Shown: positions 18,857 to 27,882, counted from the stretch's first letter. The stretch is DNA of 64,000 nucleotides from Streptomyces sp. NRRL F-5135 (GCF_000719775.1 NZ_JOHR01000004.1:368207-432206); one strand, 5' to 3'. The notes: generated from the letters alone by a model not told the origin. A program made the numbers and translations.

Positions 18857-18893
18857 CCCGCCGAACTCCCGCGCCGTACTGACCCACCGAAGG
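18842..18893. repeat. 26-bp tandem duplication spanning the iclR stop
   Basis: Two adjacent 26-bp units share CCCGC and GTACTGACCCRCCGAA. The first contains the stop codon of the iclR gene and the second contains part of the ribosome binding site of the next gene. It looks like a slippage duplication. Confidence 0.7.
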
Positions 18894-18899
18894 AGAACC

Positions 18900-19481
18900 G
18901 TGCACGACTATCCGCCCCCCGGGGCGTTCCCCGTCGCCACCGTGTCCGACGCGATGGACCGCTTCGGCGTCGCCGACGGCATCCGCCCGCTGTGGCCGGG
19001 CGCGGTCCTGTCCGGCCCGGCGTTCACCGTGTGGACGCGGCCGGGTGACAACAAGGGCCTGCACACGGCGTTCGAGACGATACGGCGCGGGGAGGTGCTC
19101 GTCGTCAACGGAGGCGGCGACGTCACCCGTGCGCTGATCGGCGAGCTGGTGGTGCAGAAGGCGAAGGCGCTGGAGATCGGCGGCATCGTCCTCGACGGCG
19201 CTGCCCGGGACGTCGTCGAGCTGGCCGCACTCGGCGTTCCGGTCTTCGCCCGAGCCGTCACACCCGCGGGACCGTGGAAGACCGGTCCGTACCGCATAGG
19301 CGGCCCGATCGCCGTCGGCGGGGTGCCGGTCGGCCCCGGGGACTGGGTGATCGGTGACGACGACGGTGTGGCGGTCGTCCCGGCCGGGGAGGTCGACGAC
19401 GTCATCGCCGGTACACGCCGGCTCCTCGAGGGCGAGACCGAGCGCCGGGCGGCCAACCAGCGGCTGGTGCCCCGTGGCTGA
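18900..19481 (+). CDS. RraA-like aldolase/decarboxylase family protein
   Basis: A 193-residue protein of the RraA / 4-hydroxy-4-methyl-2-oxoglutarate aldolase family. It shows VATVSDAMDRFGV at the start, VVNGGGDVTRALIGELVVQKA, then GGIVLDGAARDVVEL with the conserved Arg-Asp pair, and ends with DWVIGDDDGVAVVPAGEV. Enzymatic members are divalent-metal class II aldolases cleaving 4-hydroxy-2-oxo acids, and also decarboxylate oxaloacetate. Given the transporter and CoA genes nearby, a catabolic role is more likely than RNase E inhibition. The GTG follows AAGGAGA. The stop overlaps the next gene's start by eight bases, implying translational coupling. Confidence 0.87.
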   Translation: MHDYPPPGAFPVATVSDAMDRFGVADGIRPLWPGAVLSGPAFTVWTRPGDNKGLHTAFETIRRGEVLVVNGGGDVTRALIGELVVQKAKALEIGGIVLDGAARDVVELAALGVPVFARAVTPAGPWKTGPYRIGGPIAVGGVPVGPGDWVIGDDDGVAVVPAGEVDDVIAGTRRLLEGETERRAANQRLVPRG

Positions 19482-20385
19482 CCGTCCGCTCGTCTGGATT
19501 CCCCGGCCGGTCCACGAGGACGCCCTGGCGCGCCTGCGCCCGCACGCCGACGTGCGCCTCGGGTACGGCACGGAGGGCGTCCCGTTCGACGAGATCAGCG
19601 ACCGGGTCACCGCCATTCTGCTGCGTACCGAGAGGGTCGACGGCGCCATGCTGCGCGCCGCGCCGCGGCTGCGCATCGTCGCCCGGCACGGCGTCGGTGT
19701 CGACACCGTGGACATCGACACCGCGCGGGAGCTGGGGATCACCGTCACCACCACCCCGACGGCCAACAGCCGGTCCGTCGCCGAGCACGCCATGGCGCTG
19801 CTGCTCGCCGTGCGCCGGGGCATCGGCATCGCGGTCCGCGACGAGGGGGACACCCGGGCCGCGATCCGCGGGCGTGAACTCTCCGGCGCGACACTCGGGC
19901 TGATCGGTTTCGGCCGAATCGCCCGTGAGGTCGCGGCGATCGCCGGTCAGGGCTTTGGTATGCGGGTCCTGGCCCACGACCCGATGGTGCCCGCCTCCGT
20001 CATCAAGGAGGCGGGCGTCGAACCCGTGGACCTGCCGGTCCTGCTGTCCCGGGCCGACAACCTCAGCCTGCACGTGCCGCTGGTCGAGACGACCCGGAAC
20101 CTCGTCGGTCTGCCGGAACTCCTGGCGCTGCCCGAGGGCGCGGTGGTGGTGAACACCTCGCGCGGGGGCGTCATCGACGAGTCCGCCCTGCTGGACGCCG
20201 TCCGGCGGGGCCACCTGGCGGGCGCCGGGCTCGACGTCACGGCCGTCGAACCGCTCCCGCGCGACCACCCGCTGCGTGACGAGCCGTCGGTCGTCATCAC
20301 CCCGCACACCGGCGCGCAGACCGCGGAGGCGTTGCGCCGCATGGCCACCGAGGCCGCCGACCACATCGTGGCCGCCCTCACCTGA
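19474..20385 (+). CDS. D-isomer-specific 2-hydroxyacid dehydrogenase
   Basis: A 303-residue NAD-dependent dehydrogenase related to D-3-phosphoglycerate dehydrogenase. The nucleotide-binding motif is LGLIGFGRIAREVA (141-154), in which the usual third glycine is Ala150. The catalytic triad is Arg230 (NTSRGGVID), Glu259 (TAVEPLP) and His278 (TPHTG). The short length and absence of an ACT domain argue against a dedicated serine-biosynthesis enzyme. Reduction or oxidation of a 2-oxo/2-hydroxy acid made by the adjacent RraA-like enzyme is a reasonable guess. The start is a GTG inside the end of the rraA-like gene, and no ribosome binding site is needed if the genes are coupled. Confidence 0.9.
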   Translation: MADRPLVWIPRPVHEDALARLRPHADVRLGYGTEGVPFDEISDRVTAILLRTERVDGAMLRAAPRLRIVARHGVGVDTVDIDTARELGITVTTTPTANSRSVAEHAMALLLAVRRGIGIAVRDEGDTRAAIRGRELSGATLGLIGFGRIAREVAAIAGQGFGMRVLAHDPMVPASVIKEAGVEPVDLPVLLSRADNLSLHVPLVETTRNLVGLPELLALPEGAVVVNTSRGGVIDESALLDAVRRGHLAGAGLDVTAVEPLPRDHPLRDEPSVVITPHTGAQTAEALRRMATEAADHIVAALT

Positions 20386-20507
20386 CGGGGCGTCCGTGGC
20401 ACCCACCGCGTCGGACGGGGGGCCACGGGCGGTCGCCCCACACGTCGGAGCACGTACGAGGGTGTGCCCCGGAGCAGAAGTCGAACTGAAGTCGAACTGA
20501 TATTCGT

Positions 20508-20520
20508 ACCACTAGGTGGT
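20508..20520. promoter_or_regulatory. Putative operator upstream of the second iclR
   Basis: The palindrome ACCACTAGGTGGT (5-bp arms around TAG, extended as TTCGTACCAC...GTGGTTCG) lies about 100 bases before the IclR start. A direct repeat of GAAGTCGAACT precedes it. The location suits autoregulation or control of the iclR-CoA-transferase-lyase operon. Confidence 0.5.
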
Positions 20521-20615
20521 TCGTTTGTGCTGTCACATGGTTTTGTGGTCTGATGGCACGGCCCGCTCACCAGCGGGGGTCCGCCCCGCCGGTTGCCCCG
20601 ACACGAGGGAACGGC

Positions 20616-21377
20616 ATGCCTGAATCCGACGCCGGTGGTGTCCGCAGTGTGCAGCGCGCCGTGGACCTGCTCGCGCTCTTCGACGTCGAGCACCCCAGCC
20701 GGTCCGTACGCGAACTGGTCGACGCCACCGGGCTGCCGAAGACCACCGTGGTGCGGCTGGTCCACACACTGGAACAGTGCGGTCTGCTCTGGAGCCGGGG
20801 CGACGGCCATCTCGTTCCCGGTGCCGGACTTCTCCGGTGGGCGGAACTGGCCGGCCGGACCTGGCGGTTGCCCGAGGAGGCCCTGCGTCGCCTGGCCGAG
20901 CTGAGCGAGGCGAGCGGGGGCGAGACGGTGTCCGTCTACGTCCGCCAGCAGAACAGCCGCGTCTGCGTCGCTCGCCACGAAGGCACCCGTATGTTGCGTC
21001 ACGTCGTCCGTGTCGGGGCCGAGCTGCCCCTCTGGTCGGGGGCCGCCAGCCATGTCCTCCTGTCCCGCTCGGACCGCGCCGACGTCGCCGCGGTGGCGTC
21101 CCGCGCACCCGGCGACGACTGGCGCGAGCGGCTCTGGGAACGCGCCCGGAAGGCCGACGCCGACGGCATGGCCGTCAGCCACGGCGAACGCGAGCCCGGC
21201 GTCTCCGGCGTCGCGGCCCCGGTGTTCGCCGCCGCGTCGGGCCGCCTGACCGCGGCGGTCGCGCTGGGCGGCCCGACCACCCGCTTCACCGACGAGGCCG
21301 TCGTCGGTCTCACCCCCGCCCTGCTGGACACGGCACGCGCCCTCACCGCGCTCGACTGCATCGGAGGCACCGCCTGA
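20616..21377 (+). CDS. IclR-family transcriptional regulator (second)
   Basis: A 253-residue IclR regulator. The HTH segment is SVRELVDATGLPKTTVVRLVHTLEQCGLL and the effector domain includes ETVSVYVRQQNSRVCVARHEGT and HGEREPGVSGVAAPVF. It is clearly paralogous to the IclR gene 2.5 kb upstream, sharing for example the YVR..NSRVCVA and HGEREPG blocks. The ATG follows GAGGGA. The stop codon overlaps the start of the CoA-transferase gene as TGATG, so it heads a three-gene operon and presumably controls it. Confidence 0.9.
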   Translation: MPESDAGGVRSVQRAVDLLALFDVEHPSRSVRELVDATGLPKTTVVRLVHTLEQCGLLWSRGDGHLVPGAGLLRWAELAGRTWRLPEEALRRLAELSEASGGETVSVYVRQQNSRVCVARHEGTRMLRHVVRVGAELPLWSGAASHVLLSRSDRADVAAVASRAPGDDWRERLWERARKADADGMAVSHGEREPGVSGVAAPVFAAASGRLTAAVALGGPTTRFTDEAVVGLTPALLDTARALTALDCIGGTA

Positions 21378-22582
21378 TGACGACCCCCCTTCTGGAGGGC
21401 GTACGGATCCTCGATCTGACCAACGTTCTCGCCGGTCCCTTCGCCGGCTATCAGCTCGCTCTGCAGGGCGCCGATGTCGTCAAGGTGGAGATGCCGCAAT
21501 CCGGTGACCTCGCCCGCCAGTTGGGCGCCGATCGCGCTCTGGGGGAGGAACTGCTGGGAGCCTCCTTCCTGGCACAGAACGCGGGCAAGCGCTCGCTCAC
21601 CCTCAACCTGAAGGATCCGGACGGGCGGGAGGCGTTGCTGCGCGCGGTCCGCGAGGCGGACGTGCTGCTGGAGAACTTCCGCCCCGGTGTGATGGACCGC
21701 CTCGGTGTCGGCTGGGAGACACTGCGCGCCGAGAACCCCCGGCTCGTCTACTGCGCGATCTCCGGTTTCGGGCAGACGGGCCCCCTGCGTGACCGGCCGG
21801 CCTACGACCAGATCGTCCAGGGCCTCAGCGGCATGATGAGTGTCACCGGTACCGCGGACACGGCGCCCCTGCGGGCCGGGTTCCCCGTCGCCGACACGCT
21901 CGGCGGCATGGCGGCCGCCTACGCGGTCGCGGCCGCCCTGGTACGCCGCGGGCGTACCGGGCAGGGTGCCTTCGTCGACGTCTCCATGCTGGAGTCCGCG
22001 CTCACCGCCATGGGCTGGGTCACGTCCAACTATCTGATCAGCGGACGCGTGCCCGAACCCATGGGCAACGAGAACTTCACCGCGGCTCCCTCCGGCACCT
22101 TCCGCACCGCCGACGGGTACCTCAACATCGCCGCCAACCGGCAGCAGCAGTTCACGACTCTGTGCCGGCTCGTCGGGCGCGAGGACCTGACGACCGACCC
22201 CCGTTTCACGCATCCCGCCGACCGCAAGACGCACCGCGACGCCCTGCGCGACGAGGTGGAATCGGCTCTGGCCGCCCGGCCGGCGGCCGACTGGGAGGAG
22301 ATCCTCTCGGACGCCGGGGTCCCGGCGGCACGCGTGCTGTCCGTGCCGGACGCCCTGGGCCTGGAGCATCTGGCCACCCGTGGCTTCGTGTACGACCTCC
22401 CCTTCCCCGACGGACGCGAACGCCCCCTGCACGTGCTGGGCAGCCCGCTGCGCGTGGACGGGGAACCGGCTACGACTCCCGCTCCGCCACCGCTGCTGGG
22501 AGAGCACACCGACGACGTGCTGGCGGAACTCGGTTACACCCCGGCGGAGATCGCCGCGCTGCGCGAAGGCGGTGCCATATGA
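21377..22582 (+). CDS. CaiB/BaiF (class III) CoA-transferase
   Basis: A 401-residue class III CoA-transferase. Conserved parts are LEGVRILDLTNVLAGPFAGY at the start, DLARQLGADRA, GKRSLTLNLKDPDGREAL, ENFRPGVMDRLGV and the catalytic Asp173 in PVADTLGGM. These enzymes move CoA from one acid to another, for example succinyl-CoA to a hydroxy acid, through an aspartyl-CoA thioester. The specificity is unknown. Because the next coupled gene encodes a citrate-synthase-fold lyase, I infer that it activates a citrate- or citramalate-like acid for cleavage. It overlaps neighbours at both ends (TGATG and ATGA). Confidence 0.92.
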   Translation: MTTPLLEGVRILDLTNVLAGPFAGYQLALQGADVVKVEMPQSGDLARQLGADRALGEELLGASFLAQNAGKRSLTLNLKDPDGREALLRAVREADVLLENFRPGVMDRLGVGWETLRAENPRLVYCAISGFGQTGPLRDRPAYDQIVQGLSGMMSVTGTADTAPLRAGFPVADTLGGMAAAYAVAAALVRRGRTGQGAFVDVSMLESALTAMGWVTSNYLISGRVPEPMGNENFTAAPSGTFRTADGYLNIAANRQQQFTTLCRLVGREDLTTDPRFTHPADRKTHRDALRDEVESALAARPAADWEEILSDAGVPAARVLSVPDALGLEHLATRGFVYDLPFPDGRERPLHVLGSPLRVDGEPATTPAPPPLLGEHTDDVLAELGYTPAEIAALREGGAI

Positions 22583-23454
22583 GCGGCACGGCCGTACCAG
22601 CGGACGACGGACCGGCGCGGGAGCCCGGGAACGGTGGCGGCGCGGGCGGGAGCGAGGCGCTGATCTCCGAGCGCGCCGTGACCGACTGGTGGTCCACGGC
22701 GGTGAGCGAGATCCGGCCCGGCGAGATCCGGCTGCGCGGCTATCCGGTCGAGGAGCTCATCGGCCACATCACCTTCGCCGAGCAGATCTGGCTCATGCTC
22801 CGCGGTGAGCTGCCCACGCCGCTCCAGGGCCGCCTTCTGGAGGCCGCGCTGGTCGCCGCCGTCGACCACGGCCCGCAGGCCCCGTCGATCGCCGCGGCCC
22901 GTATGGCGGCCACCTGCGGCGTGGGACTGAACAGCGCCGTTGCGACCGGCGCGGGCCTGCTCGGGGACGTCCACGGCGGGGCGGGGCAGCAGTGCATGGA
23001 GGTCCTGCACCGGATCGACGACGGTGAGGACGCCCGCGCGATCGTCGCCGAGTACCGTCGACGCCGTGCCTACATCCCCGGATTCGGCCACCGTTTCCAC
23101 CCTCGGGACCCCCGGCGGGACCCCCTGCTCGCGCTGGTGCGGGAAGCGGTCGCCGAGGGCGAGACCCCCGGGTGGGCGCTGGAGGCCGGACTGGCGCTCG
23201 AGGCCGCGCTCGCCGAGGGCCGGGACCGCTCGGTACCCATGAACATCGACGGGGCCACCGCGATCATCTACGCGGAACTCGGCTTCCCGTCCGAACTCGG
23301 CCGGGGCTTGTTCGTCCTCTCCCGCAGCGTCGGCATCCTCGCTCACGCCTGGGAGGAGACGGAGAACGGGGCCCGCATCAAAGGACCACTGCCCCGGCCG
23401 CTCCTCGCCGGTTACCACGGCACTCCGAAGCGCCACCTGGACCGGGGAGCCTGA
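22579..23454 (+). CDS. Citryl-CoA lyase-like, citrate-synthase-fold enzyme
   Basis: A 291-residue protein, much shorter than citrate synthase (about 370-430) and similar to the small proteins annotated as citryl-CoA lyases. All three citrate-synthase catalytic residues are present: His132 (GDVHGGAGQQ), His171 (IPGFGHRFH) and Asp224 (MNIDGATA). The first 25 residues are a Gly/Ala/Pro tail. A complete active site in a short lyase-type protein, coupled by ATGA overlap to a CoA-transferase, points to a two-step CoA-activation and carbon-carbon cleavage, as for citrate or a homologue. Synthase activity in the opposite direction cannot be excluded. Confidence 0.85.
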   Translation: MSGTAVPADDGPAREPGNGGGAGGSEALISERAVTDWWSTAVSEIRPGEIRLRGYPVEELIGHITFAEQIWLMLRGELPTPLQGRLLEAALVAAVDHGPQAPSIAAARMAATCGVGLNSAVATGAGLLGDVHGGAGQQCMEVLHRIDDGEDARAIVAEYRRRRAYIPGFGHRFHPRDPRRDPLLALVREAVAEGETPGWALEAGLALEAALAEGRDRSVPMNIDGATAIIYAELGFPSELGRGLFVLSRSVGILAHAWEETENGARIKGPLPRPLLAGYHGTPKRHLDRGA

Positions 23455-23662
23455 TCCGCCCCGGACACTCCGGTCGCCGCGCCCGCCGTCAGTGAGCTGG
23501 AGGAACCTGATGTGCTGCGCAGAGGACTTGACTCCGAGAGCAGATCGTGGGTGACGTCGTGTCGGTTGCCGCCGGGGTCAAGACGAGCGGGACTTGGTGA
23601 CGGAGCGGATGGCGGCAGCGGAGCCACCCGCTCCCACGAATCGTCGGGATCAGGACGATCAG

Positions 23663-26350
23663 TCAGCAGGTGTCCCGGCTCAGCGCCGCCCTGAGCCGCC
23701 GGCCCTGCTTGATCAACTGTGATGAGCCCTTGCGCGCCGCCAGCTCGTCGATCTCCGGTATCGCGCCCCGGGCACCGGACCGCTCCGCGCAGTCGGCCGC
23801 GAGCGCGAGCAGCGCGCCGTCGGCGGGTGATGGATCTTGCGCCAACAGTCGGGGGAGGGCGCCCGAGAGCACCGTCCACACCGTGGCGTACGCGCCGGTA
23901 CGCGTCGCTTCCTGCAGCGCTGCCACGACCCGCTTCGGCTTGAGGCGGCGCAGGCTGGTCAGCTCGGCGATGTCCAGGCCCAGAGCCTCCGCGTCGAGTT
24001 GTCCGCGAGCGGCCAGCACGAGCATCGCGTCCACCGCGAACAACTGTTCCTCGAAGCGCCGCGCCCCGAGCCCGTACGCCACTAGCAGATGAGTCGCGGC
24101 CCCGGCCGGGCCGCCCGACTCGGCCAGCGCGGGCAGCACGGGTACCCCATGACCGAGTTGGTCGGATTCAGCCAGGGCCGCGAAGGTCGACAGCATTCGT
24201 GCCGCGATGATCTCCCGGTGCTGGGGGAGGAGGGCCAAGGCCTGCGGGGAGCACTGTCCCTCGTCCCCGCACTTGCACGGACTGCCGACGGGGTCATGGG
24301 CGCCGAGCAGGGAGCGGAACGGCTCGGGATGGTCCCCGTGCCCGGGAAGGGCCTCGGTGCGTACGAGCACGCCGGGGCGGGGGGTCCTGAGCCTCAGCCG
24401 CTCCCTCTCCCGGGAGAGTACGGGATCGGGCAGGCCACCCGAGGCGAGCCAGGCGGCCAGTCGCTTTCCCGCCGGAGAGGTGAGCCGGTCCGCCGCGGCC
24501 CGCGCTTCGGGCGGCACTTCGCGGTCCAGCCGCAGCAGGGCCTGGGTGAGGTCCGACGGGCCGGGCTCGGTGCCCGAGTCCTCGTACGCGGCGAGCCGGG
24601 CCGCCAGCTCCGACGGGTCGATGGTTCCCGTCGTCCAGGTGGGTGTGGCCAGCAGGAACGGCAAGGGGGCGCCGAGTTCCAGCCGCGCCCCTATCTCGGC
24701 CGCGCGGCTGAGGCAGACGGACCAGATCGCCGTGTGCGGGCACTGGTATTCCTGGAATCTGAAACGGAGGGCGCCCAAACCGGACTGGACGCGGAGCGTC
24801 CTCGTTTTCTCCTTCGCGGCCTCGCCCATGACGAACATGACGACGGCTTCAAGTGCCTGTGCGAAGACGTTCTCGCTCAGCCATGAGGCAGGCTGCCGGT
24901 GCGCTGCGACGACCGGTTCCAGGGCAGCGCGGAGCCCCGCAAGGTCGGCGTGGGCGTGGACCACGAGGCTGTTCAGCGCCCGCTCCTCCTGCGCCGGGGT
25001 GCCCTTGCCGCGCAGCAGCGCGGCGACCTCCTCGGCGAGCTCGGCAGGGGCAAGCGGTGCGGGATCCAGGCGCTCGGGGCCCGGCACGGGCGGCAGGGTC
25101 TCGCCCGCTTCGGCGGACGGCGGATCGGCCTCTTCGGCGGCCACGACGCTGCCGAACTTTTCGGTCGCGCGTCGACGCAGGTCGGGGAGGAGCAGTTCGG
25201 CGCTCCCCGCCAGTTCGGCGAGGACGGCGTCGCCTGCGTGCTTGCGATGGCGGACGGCCAGCGCGAGCGCCTTGTCCTGGAGGCTGTGTTCCTCGTGGCC
25301 GAAGGCTTCGACGGCCACCGGCAGCAGTTCGTCCGTGAGGGACCGGTCGCGCTTGATCGCCTTGTCGAGCATGGCCAGTTGGGCGCGCACGATCTTCTTC
25401 TCGGGCCGGAACAGGGCGGCCCTGGACGCTTCGACCAGGTGCTCGGTCTCCAGACGGCCCGCCTCGTCGAGTTCGGCCAGCGTCTCCTGGGCGCGGGCGG
25501 CCGCCAGGGGGTGGCCGCTGGAGAGCATCCGCACCCAGGTGAGGGGGCGCGCCGCCCGATCGTCCACGGTCAGGTCCAGGGCGGTCAGCAGGGCGAGGAA
25601 GCCCTTCACGATGCCGAGTCGGCCGCCGCGCAGCAGCCGCGACAGACAGCCCTCGACCAGCATTTCGCGGCTGAGCAGTCCTTCCCGGGCGAGTGCGGCG
25701 AGTGCGTCGGGCCATCCGGGGTCGGTGTCCCAGGTGTACTGGAAGTCCGAGCCGGCCTCGTCCACCTCGAAGAGCCGCGGTACGGCCGCTTCGAGGAACG
25801 GATCGTCCCGCAGTTTCTCCTCGATCGTCCTGCCCCGCTCCGGGATGTCCCTCTCCCAGCCGAGGACGAAGCTGTCCGTCATGGGCGGCTCGCAGCCGGC
25901 GAGCAGCGACAGCCGCTTGATCAGCCGGTACTCCCACCTGCCGATGGCGCGGCGCTCCGCCAGCCTGCGCGCCACCTCGGCCAGCCAATCGGGGGCGCGG
26001 TCGCCCAGCACGCCGACGACCGCCCCGGGATCCTCATGCCCGGCCCACCACAGATCGCGGCTCGTGAGCCACTGGGCCGCGGCCGCCGCGCCGGTGCAGC
26101 ACCCAGCCCCGGCGAGCAGCAGTCCCTGGCGCACCAGCAGGTACCCTTCGCCCCGCCAGGATCGCGGGGTGTCCTTGCGCCACTGCTTCAACACCGGCAG
26201 CGCCTTTCGTCGCTCGGCGTCGGTCAGGGCGCCGACCAGCTTGGGAAGGTCCTCGACGCGGCCCTCGCGCACCGCGTCCAGTAGGGCGCGGACGCCTGCC
26301 GCGGTCCCGTCGGGGACGCGGTAGTCGGGGAAGTCGTGGGTGAAGGTCAT
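23663..26350 (-). CDS. DUF6493 family protein (large helical-repeat protein)
   Basis: An 895-residue soluble protein rich in Leu, Ala, Arg and Glu. The sequence suggests repeated helical pairs across residues 20-430, such as RLSLLAGCEPPMTDSFVLGW and LVEGCLSRLLRGGRLGIVKG. A Pro/Glu-rich linker follows near 430-460 and a second helical half ends at LIKQGRRLRAALSRDTC. A short Cys cluster (SPCKCGDEGQCSP, near 710) might bind metal. I assign DUF6493 from overall resemblance and because such genes pair with SWIM zinc-finger genes in Streptomyces. No catalytic motif is recognised. Its ATG overlaps the SWIM gene's stop (ATGA), so the two are coupled. Confidence 0.75.
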   Translation of the reverse strand: MTFTHDFPDYRVPDGTAAGVRALLDAVREGRVEDLPKLVGALTDAERRKALPVLKQWRKDTPRSWRGEGYLLVRQGLLLAGAGCCTGAAAAAQWLTSRDLWWAGHEDPGAVVGVLGDRAPDWLAEVARRLAERRAIGRWEYRLIKRLSLLAGCEPPMTDSFVLGWERDIPERGRTIEEKLRDDPFLEAAVPRLFEVDEAGSDFQYTWDTDPGWPDALAALAREGLLSREMLVEGCLSRLLRGGRLGIVKGFLALLTALDLTVDDRAARPLTWVRMLSSGHPLAAARAQETLAELDEAGRLETEHLVEASRAALFRPEKKIVRAQLAMLDKAIKRDRSLTDELLPVAVEAFGHEEHSLQDKALALAVRHRKHAGDAVLAELAGSAELLLPDLRRRATEKFGSVVAAEEADPPSAEAGETLPPVPGPERLDPAPLAPAELAEEVAALLRGKGTPAQEERALNSLVVHAHADLAGLRAALEPVVAAHRQPASWLSENVFAQALEAVVMFVMGEAAKEKTRTLRVQSGLGALRFRFQEYQCPHTAIWSVCLSRAAEIGARLELGAPLPFLLATPTWTTGTIDPSELAARLAAYEDSGTEPGPSDLTQALLRLDREVPPEARAAADRLTSPAGKRLAAWLASGGLPDPVLSRERERLRLRTPRPGVLVRTEALPGHGDHPEPFRSLLGAHDPVGSPCKCGDEGQCSPQALALLPQHREIIAARMLSTFAALAESDQLGHGVPVLPALAESGGPAGAATHLLVAYGLGARRFEEQLFAVDAMLVLAARGQLDAEALGLDIAELTSLRRLKPKRVVAALQEATRTGAYATVWTVLSGALPRLLAQDPSPADGALLALAADCAERSGARGAIPEIDELAARKGSSQLIKQGRRLRAALSRDTC

Positions 26351-27774
26351 CGGGTGGCTCCGGTGGAGATGTCGGCCTTGTCATGGGCGGTGGTGGAGGC
26401 GGTCGTACGGGGCGCGGCCGTGCGGCGGGCGATGCGGACGGCGAGGGCGTGTCTGCACGGGCCGCGTCCGCCGCGGTATTCGGCCCACCAGCGGCAGGTG
26501 CAGGTCAGCCGTCCCTCGGCGGACCGTACCCGGTGGCTGTGGTCCTCGACGGTGACGGTGGCCGTCTCGCCGTCCAGATGCACCGCGCCCGCGTCGACGA
26601 GGGCACGGGCGGCGCGCAGCCGGGGGTTGTCCCGCTCGGCGCGTCCGGTGTCGTACGGCAGCTCCCGGTGGAAGTACGCCGCCTCCGCCGTGTCGTATCC
26701 GATGCGCCCTGCTGTGCCGAGGCGGGTGAGCGCGGCCCGTACCCGGTGCGGCGTCAGCCCGGACTGCACGGCGAGGTCGGCGATCTCGACGACGGGGTTC
26801 CAGGCGAGCAGCACGGACACCAGGTCGGCGTCCTCGGCCGACTCGTCCGCCGCCAGGGCGTCGAGGACGCCGCCCTCGCCGGAGAAGCCCCGTGCCGTGT
26901 CCGGGGAGAGGGTGAGGGCCAGCCGCATCCCGGGCAGGCCGATCTCCCACGCACTCGCCACCGGGCCACTGCCCGCCGTGACGGCCGGGCCGTAGATCCG
27001 CAGCCCCGTCGCATGGCGCAGCACACGGGCCAGCGCGGTCAGCCGCTCGGGCCCGGGCAGGCAGACCGCGCCGGGGACCGGCCGGGTGGTGGCGCGCAGC
27101 GAGCGGCCCGCCGGGACGACCCATCGTGCTCCCCTGGAGGCGCCACGGGTGGCGCTGGGACGTGGCAGCCCGCGGAGGTAACGTACTGCCTCGCCGGCAG
27201 GGAGTTCGGCCCGCAGGTCGAAGCCGGACGCGATCACCTGGGTCTCGGCGAAGCCGCGCAGCCAGCGCTCGGGCAGCGGCACCTTCTTCTCCACCACCGG
27301 CCCGTCGAAGGTGGTGACGGTCATGTCGTCGGGCCCGACCTCCAGACGCAGCGGGTCGCTCGCGCCCACCCGGGTCAGGGCGTCCCGCAGCGGGGCGTTC
27401 ACGTCGACGTTGGTCGTGCCGTGCCCGATCTCACCGTCGACCGCGTCGCCCAGTACGTCGAGCCGTGCGTACACCCCACAGCAAGCGGAGAACGACTCGA
27501 ACCTCAGCCGGTCCCCGTTCCCGGTGACGACCGGGTCGCGCCAGTGGTCGAGCTGTGGCTGGTAGTAGCGGGCGGCGGCGATGTCCGCCACGCACAGCAG
27601 TGCGGCGGCGGTGGCCTGAGGGCGTGTCAGGAAGCCGTGGAAGAAACGCGGATGAGCTTCCTGACCGGCCGGGGTGGTGCCGCCGGATGTCTCCAGACCG
27701 ATGCTTCGTCCCTCTGCCGTGCGCCGCATGGCAGAGGGACGAAGATAGGCGTATGTCTGTGCCGATCTCGTCAT
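26347..27774 (-). CDS. SWIM zinc-finger protein
   Basis: A 475-residue protein whose C-terminus carries a SWIM zinc finger: CTCRWWAEYRGGRGPCRH (CxC, then CxH), preceded by GETATVTVEDHSHRV. The central region is mixed alpha/beta of unknown role, and residues near 330-400 look like a winged-helix segment (EIADLAVQSGLTPHRVRAAL). SWIM domains bind nucleic acid or protein. I choose the ATG at 27774 (MTRSAQTYAYLRPS). A GTG at 27804 is also possible and neither has a clear ribosome binding site. The gene precedes and overlaps the DUF6493 gene, and the pair probably acts as one complex. Confidence 0.85.
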   Translation of the reverse strand: MTRSAQTYAYLRPSAMRRTAEGRSIGLETSGGTTPAGQEAHPRFFHGFLTRPQATAAALLCVADIAAARYYQPQLDHWRDPVVTGNGDRLRFESFSACCGVYARLDVLGDAVDGEIGHGTTNVDVNAPLRDALTRVGASDPLRLEVGPDDMTVTTFDGPVVEKKVPLPERWLRGFAETQVIASGFDLRAELPAGEAVRYLRGLPRPSATRGASRGARWVVPAGRSLRATTRPVPGAVCLPGPERLTALARVLRHATGLRIYGPAVTAGSGPVASAWEIGLPGMRLALTLSPDTARGFSGEGGVLDALAADESAEDADLVSVLLAWNPVVEIADLAVQSGLTPHRVRAALTRLGTAGRIGYDTAEAAYFHRELPYDTGRAERDNPRLRAARALVDAGAVHLDGETATVTVEDHSHRVRSAEGRLTCTCRWWAEYRGGRGPCRHALAVRIARRTAAPRTTASTTAHDKADISTGATR

Positions 27775-27882
27775 GGCCGAGATGCTAGGGGCCACCACTG
27801 ACACTTCATCGGGGGAGCGTGGCAGGTCGTCGACACCGGCACGTCGAAGCCTCCGACCGCCTCGTCAGCCGGTGCCTGCCGG

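Noticed and set aside
24207..26324. A 705-codon plus-strand Ser/Arg/Ala-rich frame opposite the DUF6493 gene
   Set aside because: The composition (very high Ser, Arg, Ala) is typical of an antisense frame, with no ribosome binding site or domain. The minus-strand gene is coupled to the SWIM gene.
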